Program-made: the position numbers and the translations under genes | Assembly (NCBI GenBank): GCA_964448185.1 | Contig: CAYUVO010000072.1 | Span: 1 to 13,136 of the forward strand | Direction: 5' to 3' | DNA from: OFTM382 sp964448185 | GTDB lineage: Bacteria; Planctomycetota; Phycisphaerae; Phycisphaerales; UBA1924 | DNA length: 13,136 nt | Shown: in pieces, positions 6,516 to 13,136 of the stretch | How positions within the stretch are numbered: position 1 is the stretch's first letter | Layout of the letters: each line of letters starts with the position of its first letter | The notes under the pieces: model-generated | What the model was told of the DNA's origin: nothing | The model's database searches: none | Seen by the model: only the letters and a program-made list of their open reading frames with translations

Positions 6516-7853
6516 TTACACCAGCAAACTCGCTGGGCTTTCGAGCAGGTCGCGGATCGTTGCGAGGTACGCCGCCGCCATCGCGCCGTCGATGATCCGG
6601 TGATCGCTCGACATCGTCATCGACATCTCGTGGCCCACGACGAGCACCGGCTCGCCGTCCTCGTCGTACTCAACGAACGGCTTCTCGATCGCTCGGCCTA
6701 CCGCGAGAATCGCCGCGTTGGGCGGGTTGATGATCGCGGTAAAGTGATCCACGCCGAACATCCCGAGGTTCGAGATGGTGAACGTCGAGCCGCTCATCTC
6801 GTCGATGGTCAGGCCCCGCTCGCGTGCTTTCTTGGCGAGACGCTTGGTTTCAGCCGAGATCTGTCGGAGCCCGACGCGGTCGGCGTCTTTGATCGAAGCA
6901 ACCACGAGCCCGCCGCCGCGTTCTTCGGGGAGTGCTATCGCAACCCCGATGTTGACCGCGCGGTGCAGGTCGATCGACGGTCCTTGCGGGTTCCACGAGC
7001 TGTTGACAAACGGGTGCTGGTGCATTGCGACGGCGCACGCTCGGACGAGGAAGTCGTTGACGCTGAGCTTGACGCCTTGCTCAGCGAGTTGTTCGTTGAG
7101 TTCGCTCCGTAGCGACATGAGCGAATCGAGCCGCGCTGATACGGTGACCTGGTAGTGCGGGATGGTCGTCTTGGATTCGACAAGTCGCTTGGCGATCGTC
7201 TCACGCATCGAGTTCAACGGCACGTTGCGGTCGGCAAGTTCGGCGGCAGCGGGTGCGAGAGCGGGCACCACCGGTTGGGACAACGATGCAGCGAGAGGCA
7301 CCGAAGGTGCGGCTGTCAGGTGCGCTGTTGTGGGCGTCGCTTGTTCGACGTCTTTGCGCACGATCCGCCCGCTGGGTCCAGAGCCCGCGACGGCTGCGAG
7401 ATCAATCCCGCGCTCGGTTGCGATCTTGCGCGCCAAAGGCGAAGCGAAGATCCGACCGCCCGAACCGCCGGTGGTGCTATTGGCTGCGCTGCCGGTGGCG
7501 GCTGAATCCGTGCTCGGGGGCGCTGCGGTCGCGGTCGCACTCGGGGCGTCCTGTCCGCCCTGGCTCTTGGCAGCGGTCGAGATGGCTGCCGATGCGGCGG
7601 CGCTGACGTCCTCGCCTTCTTCAGCGAGCACCGCGATCACGGTGCCGACCGCGACTTGGGTGCCCTCGCCGATCGCGAGTCGTGCGATCGTGCCGTCGTC
7701 ATAGACCTGGAGTTCCATCGTGGCCTTGTCGGTTTCAACGTCGGCGATCACGTCGCCGCTCGACACGCTGTCACCTTCTTTGACGGTCCATTTGACGACG
7801 GTGCCCTGCTCCATCGTGTCCGAAAGGCGGGGCATGGTGATCTCGATCGGCAT
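6516..7853 (-). CDS. pdhC: Pyruvate dehydrogenase E2, dihydrolipoamide acetyltransferase
   Basis: The 445-residue core subunit of the pyruvate dehydrogenase complex; it transfers the acetyl group from lipoyl-lysine to CoA. One lipoyl domain (1-78) carries the lipoylated Lys-43 in ETDKATME. A flexible Ala/Ser/Thr/Gly-rich linker (81-132) follows, then a peripheral-subunit-binding domain (about 134-171, FASPLARKIATERGID and GSGPSGRIVRKDV), a second Ala/Pro linker, and the catalytic domain (208-445) with SSDHRIIDG, in which H418 and D422 are the active-site residues. ATG 7853 is chosen because MPIEITMPRLSDTMEQG is the normal start of the lipoyl domain; the frame stays open 34 codons upstream without homology. 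It is the last gene of the pdhB, FMN reductase, pdhC run, 55 bp after the reductase. A pyruvate-type E2 is favoured over 2-oxoglutarate or branched-chain types by the neighbouring E1 genes. Confidence 0.94.
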   Translation of the reverse strand: MPIEITMPRLSDTMEQGTVVKWTVKEGDSVSSGDVIADVETDKATMELQVYDDGTIARLAIGEGTQVAVGTVIAVLAEEGEDVSAAASAAISTAAKSQGGQDAPSATATAAPPSTDSAATGSAANSTTGGSGGRIFASPLARKIATERGIDLAAVAGSGPSGRIVRKDVEQATPTTAHLTAAPSVPLAASLSQPVVPALAPAAAELADRNVPLNSMRETIAKRLVESKTTIPHYQVTVSARLDSLMSLRSELNEQLAEQGVKLSVNDFLVRACAVAMHQHPFVNSSWNPQGPSIDLHRAVNIGVAIALPEERGGGLVVASIKDADRVGLRQISAETKRLAKKARERGLTIDEMSGSTFTISNLGMFGVDHFTAIINPPNAAILAVGRAIEKPFVEYDEDGEPVLVVGHEMSMTMSSDHRIIDGAMAAAYLATIRDLLESPASLLV

Positions 7854-7908
7854 GGTTGATCCCAGGAGTGGAGTGTGCGGGCTGGCCGCGGGTATGGTAC
7901 GGATTATT

Positions 7909-8508
7909 TTAGGGACTGACACCCAGCGCCGTGGCTGCGTGGCACAGATTGTCACAGAGACGGGCGATGCCCGAAGCTACAAACTCGGCGGGCGTGCCCT
8001 CTGCGGGCACGGTTTCATGGACGCTCGGGCAAGCAAAGTCGCCCGGGACCACCTGGACCCCGATGCCCGAGAGAATGCGTCGTGTTTCGGGCAACCCCCG
8101 GACGCCGCCAAGCTTGCCGGGTGACGCGGACATCAGGCCCGCGACCTTGCCCCGATAGCACGCCAGCGGCCCCTGCTCATCTACCCGACGCGAACACCAG
8201 TCGATCGCGTTCTTGAGCGCCGGCGTGATCGAGCCGTTGTATTCGGGAGTCGCGATGAGCAGCGTGTCGTGCGCGATCATCAGATCCTGGAGCTTGACGA
8301 CGCCCTCGGGCATGGGCTTGCCCGCTGCGATGAGTTCACTCTCGAGGTCTTCATCGAACATCGGCAGGCCGAGCGTTCGCAGCTCGATCTCGGTGACCGA
8401 CGCGCCCAAGCCTTGAAGGTGCTCGATCCCGAGTCGCAGCAAGCGGTGGTTGTGCGAGCCTTGCCGAAGCGATCCGGTGAATGCGAGAACAGTTGGCTGA
8501 TGGCTCAT
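7909..8508 (-). CDS. NAD(P)H-dependent FMN reductase, flavodoxin-like
   Basis: A 199-residue flavoprotein of the NADPH-dependent FMN reductase family (the group that includes ChrR-type quinone reductases). GSLRQGSHN (12-20) is the phosphate-binding loop for FMN and TPEYNGS (87-93) followed by LKNAIDWCSR is the second flavin-contact motif; both are diagnostic. It reduces FMN, quinones or similar acceptors with NAD(P)H in the cytosol. ATG 8508 is used because the beta-strand PTVLAFTGSLR starts just after it; the 40 open codons upstream overlap the end of pdhB and show no homology. It lies between pdhB (25-bp gap) and pdhC (55-bp gap) on the same strand, so it is very probably in the pdh transcript, an unusual place for this family. 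Confidence 0.9.
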   Translation of the reverse strand: MSHQPTVLAFTGSLRQGSHNHRLLRLGIEHLQGLGASVTEIELRTLGLPMFDEDLESELIAAGKPMPEGVVKLQDLMIAHDTLLIATPEYNGSITPALKNAIDWCSRRVDEQGPLACYRGKVAGLMSASPGKLGGVRGLPETRRILSGIGVQVVPGDFACPSVHETVPAEGTPAEFVASGIARLCDNLCHAATALGVSP

Positions 8509-8533
8509 GTGGTCTTTCAAGCTATTCGCGTGC

Positions 8534-9655
8534 TCAGGCGTTGACACTCTGACGAACTGCATCGGCGATCCGGTCGGGGTTGGGCAGGTATGCCATCTCA
8601 AGATGCTTGTTGTACGGCGTGGGCACATCCGCTGTGTTCACACGCGCGGGCGGATGGTCGAGCCAGTCAAAGGCGTTCTCGACAATCTGCGTGATGACCT
8701 CACTCGCGACCGAGCCGAAGGGCCACGACTGATCGACCACGACCACGCGGCCCGTCTTCTTGACGCTCTCGATCACCGCATCGATATCCAGTGGCCTGAT
8801 CGAACGCATATCAAGCACATCGGTTTCGATGCCTTCGGCAGCCAGTTTCTCAGCAGCCTCCATGCAGAAATGCACGGGCCGACCCCACGAGAGCAGCGTG
8901 CAGGCGTCGCCTTCGCGCGCGAGCCGGGCTCTGCCGAACGGGATGAAGTATTCCTCTTCGGGGACGTGTGCTTTGTCGCCGAGCATGCGTTCTGATTCAA
9001 GGAAGAACACCGGGTCGGGATCGAGGATCGCCGTCTTGAGCATACCTTTCGCGTCGTACGGGTTCGACGGGATCACCATCTTCATGCCCGGCACGTTCGA
9101 GAACAGACCCTCGACCGTCCATGAGTGCGTGCTGCCGAGCTGGCCGCCCGCGCCGTCGTTGCCGCGGAAGACGATCGGACAACCCCATTGCCCGCCCGAC
9201 ATGTAGAGCATCTTGGGTGCGTTGTTGAGGATCGGGTCAGCGGCCACGAGGCTAAACGACCAGCTCATAAACTCGACGATGGGCCTCAGCCCGTACATCG
9301 CAGCCCCGATGGCCATCCCCGCAAACCCGTTCTCGCTGATCGGCGTATCGATCACTCGCTTGGGGCCGAACTCGTCGAGCATCCCTTGGCTGATCTTGTA
9401 CGCGCCGTTGTACTGCGCGACTTCTTCGCCCATGAGCATCACCCGTTTGTCGCGGCGCATTTCTTCGCTCATCGCTTCACGCAGCGCCTCGCGGAACTGG
9501 ATGATGCGAGTCCCGTCGCGGCTCGGGAGCTGGTCCTCGGGCACAAACTCGGGCAGCTCCCATTCGCCGACAGCGGGATGGATCTGCGTGGTGATGTCCG
9601 AGGGCTTGGACAAGGAGGGCGGGGGTGGGGTGGGGTGGGGTGGGGTGGAGGGCAT
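8534..9655 (-). CDS. pdhB: Pyruvate dehydrogenase E1 component, beta subunit
   Basis: A 373-residue subunit of the thiamine-diphosphate-dependent E1 that decarboxylates pyruvate and acetylates the lipoyl group of E2. The transketolase-like pyrimidine-binding domain begins at IIQFREALREAMSEEMRRD and includes GEEVAQYNGAYK (76-87, with the cofactor-activating Glu at about 78), ISENGFAGMAIGAA and FRGNDGAGG; the C-terminal transketolase domain includes DMRSIRPLD and VVVDQSWPFG. About 50 residues precede the usual start; the first 16 are Pro/Ser/Thr-rich and encoded by the CCCCA pentamer repeat. A GGGAG seven bases before ATG 9655 supports this start, but the TTG at codon 15 (9613) is an in-frame alternative beyond the repeat. 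It probably has its own promoter in the 320-bp divergent gap, since pdhA is about 2.9 kb upstream. Confidence 0.94.
   Translation of the reverse strand: MPSTPPHPTPPPPSLSKPSDITTQIHPAVGEWELPEFVPEDQLPSRDGTRIIQFREALREAMSEEMRRDKRVMLMGEEVAQYNGAYKISQGMLDEFGPKRVIDTPISENGFAGMAIGAAMYGLRPIVEFMSWSFSLVAADPILNNAPKMLYMSGGQWGCPIVFRGNDGAGGQLGSTHSWTVEGLFSNVPGMKMVIPSNPYDAKGMLKTAILDPDPVFFLESERMLGDKAHVPEEEYFIPFGRARLAREGDACTLLSWGRPVHFCMEAAEKLAAEGIETDVLDMRSIRPLDIDAVIESVKKTGRVVVVDQSWPFGSVASEVITQIVENAFDWLDHPPARVNTADVPTPYNKHLEMAYLPNPDRIADAVRQSVNA
9617..9652. repeat. GGGGT pentamer repeat and G-quadruplex motif at pdhB start
   Basis: On the plus strand the tracts read GGG-C-GGGGG-T, then three GGGG tracts each followed by T, then GG-A-GGG. 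At least four tracts of four or more G separated by single bases fit the strictest rule for a parallel G-quadruplex. It occupies codons 2-13 of pdhB, in the template strand, so the mRNA is C-rich. A five-base unit inside a reading frame is frame-shifting when its copy number changes. Confidence 0.92.
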
Positions 9656-9975
9656 CTGGAAACTCCCATGCGACGCTGAGAATACGGTTTCTCACTAGAG
9701 CGGATTCGATTTCGCACCCACAGAGTAGGTCTCCACTCCCAGCTGTGGGAATGTACCTTCTCCATCCTCGGCGTTCCTTTGCCAGACTCTATTGCCCGCG
9801 ACCAAACTCCCTGACAACTCTTGAATATCAGTCGGAATCGTGGTAAGCTCGCGCTAGCGAGTTGGATCCATGAGCTCTCAGCAGGGCCATCCCACTTGGG
9901 GCAGTGATCCACCTCTCGCGGGCAGCCCCGTCCGTCCCCCCCTCCTCCTCGAAAGCCTAACAAGGAGCGAATACA
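9656..9975. other. Divergent intergenic region between pdhB and the exported-protein gene
   Basis: A 320-bp gap with no credible ORF. It should hold promoters for both directions. Visible elements: a perfect dyad of six-base arms (9677-9682 and 9689-9694, TGAGAA/TTCTCA, six-base loop) about 22 bp upstream of pdhB, a possible operator; a five-base dyad TCCCA/TGGGA (9737-9750); a promoter-like pair at 9821-9849; and an AAGGAG ribosome binding site (9962-9967) for the plus-strand gene. No RNA gene or riboswitch fold was recognised. Confidence 0.6.
9821..9849 (+). promoter_or_regulatory. Candidate sigma-70-type promoter for the exported-protein gene
   Basis: TTGAAT (9821-9826), a 17-bp spacer and TAAGCT (9844-9849). 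Each box matches the consensus at four of six positions with ideal spacing. It would give a leader of about 120 nt before ATG 9976. The best promoter candidate in the window, still unproven. Confidence 0.4.
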
Positions 9976-11457
9976 ATGACGATTCAGCGCATCCTCTTGA
10001 TGATGGCGGTGCTTCTCTTGGCCGCGACGTCCGCACCCGCCCAGCCTTGGCGCGATCTAGAGCCATTGGGAGATCGGCAGGTGACGAGCTTTGAGGAGGC
10101 AGCGAAGCTCGCCAAAGAAACCAATCGGGTGCTCATCGTCTATCCCCGAGGCTCCAAGGAAGTGGCCAAGAGACGGACAAGGGCGGCGCTCATAGGTATC
10201 AAACTACCCGGCGTGCTCCCCACCACCAACAGCCCGATCGCTGATTCAATCACAGACGCGTTCACCCTAATGGAGCAGCGGACCTGGGCTCACCCAGAAC
10301 TCCATAGCTGGATCGAGAAAAATGCGATCTTGTACACCGTCGAAATGGGTGGCGAACAGACCACTGAATTTACCACACTCATGCGAGAGACTCGTCGACC
10401 GCTCGATGGGCATCCGCATGCGATGGTCTTTATCGGAGACGAACTCGTTTCGGTCCTTCCCGAGCAGAACCCCGAGCGTTGTCGAGACGTGCTTGATCCT
10501 TCGAGATGGTTCCCCAAGCCCGAGCAGATTTTATATGAGGCGATGAATGCTGTAGAACGTCGTGCCGCGAAGGACCCTGTCTGGGGGATGAGTCACGAGC
10601 GATTCAACCCGCCGACAGTAGTTCATATAAAGACTTTCCACGACATCTCCGATCGACTGGCTCCAGCCTTCGATGAACCTGCGGACGCATCACAAGAGCA
10701 GGTCCTAGCCATCTGGCGCGAAGCCAGAGTTGCAGCGGCGAGCGGAGATTCCGCCCACGCCATCAGCGCTTACACATGGCTCTGGGAACGGGCCAGCAAA
10801 CTCGCTCCCGAAAGCGTCGGCACCCGGTCATGGCTGCTTGCTTCAGAGATGGCCGACCTCGCACGCCGCGACCCGCATGCGCACGCACGGTTCACCGCCA
10901 TGCACGACGCGATGGGCGAGTGGTGGGCTTCATTATCGAGCGAGCAGTGGGTTGATTACTTCACGCTCGGCGAAGTGGTTGGCCGTGAGATTTGGTCGTT
11001 CGACTATCTCAGCGGCAACACCGTTGGTTGGTTTGCCTCCGCCAAGACCACGCCGGGGGATCTCCCCATGCTCTCCGCAGCTCAGCGTGTGAAGTTCGAT
11101 CTGCTCTCAAGCCGCGACCGATGGACTGATGGGACCGATGGGACAGATAATTCGAGCGACCCCTCCTCGGTCATCGATCGGCTCGTGGGATTCAACAGGC
11201 TGCTCAATACTCTCAACGCTCAGAACGCATCCCTCGAAGAAATCGACGACGCCATCGGGATCTATCGCAGAGTCGTGCGTCACGAAGTGACACTCGCATA
11301 CGTCACGATGATGAGCAGGGGTGATACGAACGCTGCCGACGAGATTCGGCAGTGGTACACAACTCATGAACGCCTCGGCGCAGAGTTCGCTCAGCAGCTT
11401 ATCGAGTTTGCCGAGGTGTCCTCGCTCGACGTGGTGAGCCCACCGTTGGAGCGGTGA
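9976..11457 (+). CDS. Exported protein of unknown function with a possible thioredoxin-like N-terminal half
   Basis: A 493-residue protein with a clear signal peptide (basic MTIQR, hydrophobic 6-18, Ala-Pro-Ala cleavage site near residue 22), so exported. The start is fixed by AAGGAG with eight bases to the ATG. Residues about 36-165 resemble the layout of thioredoxin-like DUF255/thioredoxin_7 proteins: SFEEAAKLAKETNRVLIVYP, then HPELHSWIEKNAILYTVEM, then HPHAMVFIGDELV. The CxxC is absent; the whole protein has a single Cys (C169), so no thiol-redox activity is expected. Residues 245-330 form TPR-like helices (DSAHAISAYTWLWERA, GTRSWLLASEMADLARRD). The C-terminal part is helical and includes a TDGTDGTD repeat (384-391). 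It is transcribed against the surrounding pdh and toxin-antitoxin genes. The fold assignment is an inference by eye. Confidence 0.85.
   Translation: MTIQRILLMMAVLLLAATSAPAQPWRDLEPLGDRQVTSFEEAAKLAKETNRVLIVYPRGSKEVAKRRTRAALIGIKLPGVLPTTNSPIADSITDAFTLMEQRTWAHPELHSWIEKNAILYTVEMGGEQTTEFTTLMRETRRPLDGHPHAMVFIGDELVSVLPEQNPERCRDVLDPSRWFPKPEQILYEAMNAVERRAAKDPVWGMSHERFNPPTVVHIKTFHDISDRLAPAFDEPADASQEQVLAIWREARVAAASGDSAHAISAYTWLWERASKLAPESVGTRSWLLASEMADLARRDPHAHARFTAMHDAMGEWWASLSSEQWVDYFTLGEVVGREIWSFDYLSGNTVGWFASAKTTPGDLPMLSAAQRVKFDLLSSRDRWTDGTDGTDNSSDPSSVIDRLVGFNRLLNTLNAQNASLEEIDDAIGIYRRVVRHEVTLAYVTMMSRGDTNAADEIRQWYTTHERLGAEFAQQLIEFAEVSSLDVVSPPLER
11125..11148 (+). repeat. Short 9-bp tandem repeat, ACN-GAT-GGG
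   Basis: ACT GAT GGG, ACC GAT GGG, ACA GAT: two and two-thirds copies of a nine-base unit, in frame, encoding Thr-Asp-Gly repeats in the exported protein. Because the unit is a multiple of three, copy-number change would keep the frame. Confidence 0.7.
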
Positions 11458-11489
11458 AAGTTCCATATGGAGACATCTTCAGAGCGTAC

Positions 11490-11882
11490 TCAGGGTTGAG
11501 AATCTTCTGGGAGAGATGGTTCAGGTAGAGGATCTGCGGGAGGTTCGGGGAGGATCGCTTCGAGCTGCGGGATCAAGGCCGGGATATGGATCGTGGCGAT
11601 GCGCCAGAGAATATCCAGTCGTATATCGCCATAGTCGTGAGCCATGATATGACGCTGTTGAACAATCTTCTTCCACGGGATTTCTGGATGGTCATTCTGA
11701 GCAGTTCGCGAGACTTTGCGAGCAGCCTCACCGATGATCTCAGAGAGCCGTTCGATTGAATAGCGAAGCGTGATATCCGCCGTGAGCTCTCGTTCATCTC
11801 GTCCTTGGACTGCGAGAACGACTCGTTGCGCGTGCAAGAGCATGTCATACACACGGGCTGCGTCATGGCGATCAAGCGGCAT
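11490..11882 (-). CDS. hepT: HepT-like ribonuclease toxin (DUF86)
   Basis: A 130-residue toxin of the HepT family, a HEPN-fold RNase. The catalytic RX4HXY motif is intact: R77, H82 and Y84 in RHIMAHDYG. The upstream helix YSIERLSEIIGEAARKV (41-57) is also typical of the family. The last 20 residues are Pro/Glu/Ser-rich and not usual. Known mechanism in characterised pairs: MntA attaches AMP to the Tyr of this motif and blocks RNase activity. The ATG overlaps the end of mntA by 11 nt, so the two are translationally coupled with the antitoxin first. Convergent with the exported-protein gene, 32 bp apart. Motif residues are all present, so it is probably functional. Confidence 0.9.
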   Translation of the reverse strand: MPLDRHDAARVYDMLLHAQRVVLAVQGRDERELTADITLRYSIERLSEIIGEAARKVSRTAQNDHPEIPWKKIVQQRHIMAHDYGDIRLDILWRIATIHIPALIPQLEAILPEPPADPLPEPSLPEDSQP

Positions 11883-12180
11883 AGATCACCTTCCGAGTCG
11901 TGATGATCTCGTATCGCATAAACGGGTTGGTGATGGCTCTGCGTTCAACCAGATCGATAGATCGGCCGCCAAAGAGCTTGCTGAGTTCTTCGCGCATGGC
12001 TACGAGATCATCGAGATCAAATCTCCACGACGGCTCGTACACCACGCAGCAATCCACATCCGACTCAGGGCCAAAGTCTTCACGCAGCACCGAACCAAAC
12101 AGCGAAAACTCGGTGATCCTCCACCGTCGGCAGAACGCCGCGATCTCGTCGCTCGGGATGTCAATCTTCGGTGAGGGCAT
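11872..12180 (-). CDS. mntA: MntA-like minimal nucleotidyltransferase antitoxin
   Basis: A 102-residue minimal nucleotidyltransferase, partner of HepT. The signature GSX10DXD is complete: G29-S30 and D41-V42-D43 in FGSVLREDFGPESDVD, with a third acidic residue at D76 in RSIDLVE. In characterised systems this enzyme uses ATP to AMPylate the Tyr of the HepT active-site motif. It is the first gene of the pair, starting 40 bp after the preceding small ORF ends, and shares 11 nt with hepT. No clear Shine-Dalgarno and no obvious operator dyad is visible in front of the ATG, so its own promoter cannot be placed; it may be read from the ORF upstream. Confidence 0.9.
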   Translation of the reverse strand: MPSPKIDIPSDEIAAFCRRWRITEFSLFGSVLREDFGPESDVDCCVVYEPSWRFDLDDLVAMREELSKLFGGRSIDLVERRAITNPFMRYEIITTRKVIYAA

Positions 12181-12220
12181 TAGCGAGTGAGGGCTGGTTC
12201 AGGCGATCGAAGTACTGCCA

Positions 12221-12547
12221 TTAACTGCTGCGATGGGATCCAGGTTTACGCGACTGTCCAATTGCACGGGGCAGCTTCCTCGTATCGAGGCTCGACCCTC
12301 TGACCCCTGATAGCGAGTAAGCCAGTGCTCCTCGTCTACGGCGTGCTCTCTGTGCTCGACGAAGCAGCCCGTTCGGAATCTTGATCGCGTGTTTGGAGTA
12401 GAGCGAGTACTCGATGGCTGCGAAACATTCACGAAGCGCTGAGTCCAACTTATGCCGCTTCAAGCACGGTGTCGATGCATGGATCCTGAACAGCTCCTTG
12501 ATCGCTGTGTGAAACAGCTCTTCAGCAGCCGTGGACTCACTTTGCAT
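12221..12547 (-). CDS. Small hypothetical protein after pdhA
   Basis: A 108-residue ORF that I do not recognise. In favour: GAGGAG seven to ten bases before ATG 12547, one of the best ribosome binding sites in the window, located just after the pdhA stop (16-bp gap), and a plausible helical first half (AAEELFHTAIKELFRIH, LDSALRECFAAIEYSLYSKHAIKIP). Against: from residue about 64 on it turns into Arg/Ser/Gly-rich sequence (LLRRAQRARRRRG, SRKPGSHRSS) that looks like an out-of-frame read. A second minus-strand frame over the 3' half (12199-12432) contains EHREHAVDEEHW, so the gene may be a frameshifted or truncated remnant. It sits between pdhA and the toxin-antitoxin pair. Confidence 0.45.
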   Translation of the reverse strand: MQSESTAAEELFHTAIKELFRIHASTPCLKRHKLDSALRECFAAIEYSLYSKHAIKIPNGLLRRAQRARRRRGALAYSLSGVRGSSLDTRKLPRAIGQSRKPGSHRSS

Positions 12548-12563
12548 CTAGACTCTCCTCAAG

Positions 12564-13136
12564 TTACAACAACGGGTTCCGCACGCCGTGGCCGTAGTCT
12601 TCGGTCGGGCTCAGGTTCGCAACCGGGTTGGCGTACACATCCGTCGAAAGCTCCGAAAGCTCCGGCTCGGGTGACGCCTCGGCGAACTCAACACTCGCAC
12701 GCACCCGTTCGCGGATGTCCTTTTGCATTGACTTCCAGCCGTCTTCGGTGATGGCGGTGCGGTCGTTCATCAGGTGGCTGACGAGCGCCGCGATCGAGTC
12801 CTTGTTCTTCCACTCCTCGACCTCGTCCTTCGACCGATACTTCTGCGGGTCGGACATCGAGTGGCCCTGATAGCGGTACGTCTTGAGATCCACAAACCCG
12901 GGCCGCTGCAAATCGCGGCATTCATCGACCAAAGGCTTGAACTCGTTGTAGACGTTGAGCACATCGAACCCGTCGATCTGGATTCCCTTGATGCCGTAGC
13001 CGCTCGCTTTGAGCACCAGATTTTCAGCCATCGTCGTGCCGCGTTGGATGGAGGTGCCCATCGAGTAGCCGTTGTTCTCGATGATGTAGATCACCGGACT
13101 GTTCAACAGCCCCGCGAGGTTCTGCGCTTCATGGAA
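12564..13136 (-). CDS. pdhA: Pyruvate dehydrogenase E1 component, alpha subunit (C-terminal 190 residues)
   Basis: The C-terminal part of the E1 alpha subunit, which binds thiamine diphosphate together with the beta subunit; the 5' end lies beyond the right edge. The frame is open from 13136. FHEAQNLAGLLNSPVIYIIENNGYSMGTS is the second half of the cofactor-binding region (the GDG part is outside), IDGFDVLNVY follows, and YRYQGHSMSDPQKYR is the conserved phosphorylation-loop region of E1 alpha. The protein ends GHGVRNPLL with a TAA. The branched-chain 2-oxoacid E1 alpha is related, but the neighbouring E2 and beta subunit fit a pyruvate complex better. Its beta partner is not adjacent: 2.9 kb with four other genes lies between them. 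Confidence 0.93.
   Translation of the reverse strand, partial: FHEAQNLAGLLNSPVIYIIENNGYSMGTSIQRGTTMAENLVLKASGYGIKGIQIDGFDVLNVYNEFKPLVDECRDLQRPGFVDLKTYRYQGHSMSDPQKYRSKDEVEEWKNKDSIAALVSHLMNDRTAITEDGWKSMQKDIRERVRASVEFAEASPEPELSELSTDVYANPVANLSPTEDYGHGVRNPLL

Noticed and set aside
6507..6530. Direct repeat of GCGATAT around the E2 stop codon
   Set aside because: Two copies of seven bases is within chance expectation and no third copy or attachment-site features were seen.
9125..9698. Plus-strand ORFs reading Gly/Trp-rich repeats opposite the start of pdhB
   Set aside because: These are shadow translations of the GGGGT repeat and of the antisense strand of E1 beta.
11458..11489. Bidirectional terminator at the palindrome TCCATATGGA (11462-11471)
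   Set aside because: The stem is only a few pairs, AT-rich at the centre and not followed by a T-tract, so it does not qualify as an intrinsic terminator.

Overview
The window is a high-GC bacterial chromosome segment. Most of the genes whose products can be named are housekeeping genes (valine tRNA charging, translation termination, pyruvate oxidation). High GC, few Shine-Dalgarno sites, Pro/Ala-rich linkers and several small unrecognised membrane proteins would fit Planctomycetota, perhaps class Phycisphaerae. That placement is an inference and was not tested by any search.

Layout. The left edge holds the first 670 codons of valS on the minus strand (2-2011); its 3' end lies outside. A 164-bp divergent gap leads to a plus-strand TPR protein (2176-3192). 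Convergent to it is a minus-strand pair with an ATGA overlap: a small single-pass membrane protein (4081-4437) followed by a pteridine-reductase-like SDR (3269-4084). Divergent from that pair is prfB (4525-5632, plus), which can only be read through a +1 frameshift, then a two-TM protein (5636-5956). Facing them is a minus-strand two-TM protein with a C-terminal His/Cys cluster (5966-6382).

The right half is a pyruvate dehydrogenase locus on the minus strand: E1 alpha (12564 to beyond the right edge), E1 beta (8534-9655), an FMN reductase (7909-8508) and the E2 acyltransferase (6516-7853). E1 alpha and E1 beta are separated by about 2.9 kb. That stretch holds a small unknown ORF with a good ribosome binding site (12221-12547), an MntA/HepT toxin-antitoxin pair (12180-11490) and an oppositely oriented exported protein (9976-11457).

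How the genes work together. E1 alpha, E1 beta and E2 form the acetyl-CoA-producing core of the complex; no E3 gene is visible. MntA is expected to AMPylate and neutralise HepT. ValRS and RF2 serve translation.

The most notable observations are the RF2 frameshift site with UAA in place of the canonical UGA, a GGGGT pentamer repeat with G-quadruplex potential inside the first codons of E1 beta, an extra segment of about 80 residues with deviant arginine codons in the ValRS catalytic core, and the splitting of the PDH genes by a toxin-antitoxin module. No CRISPR array, transposase, rRNA or tRNA gene was seen.
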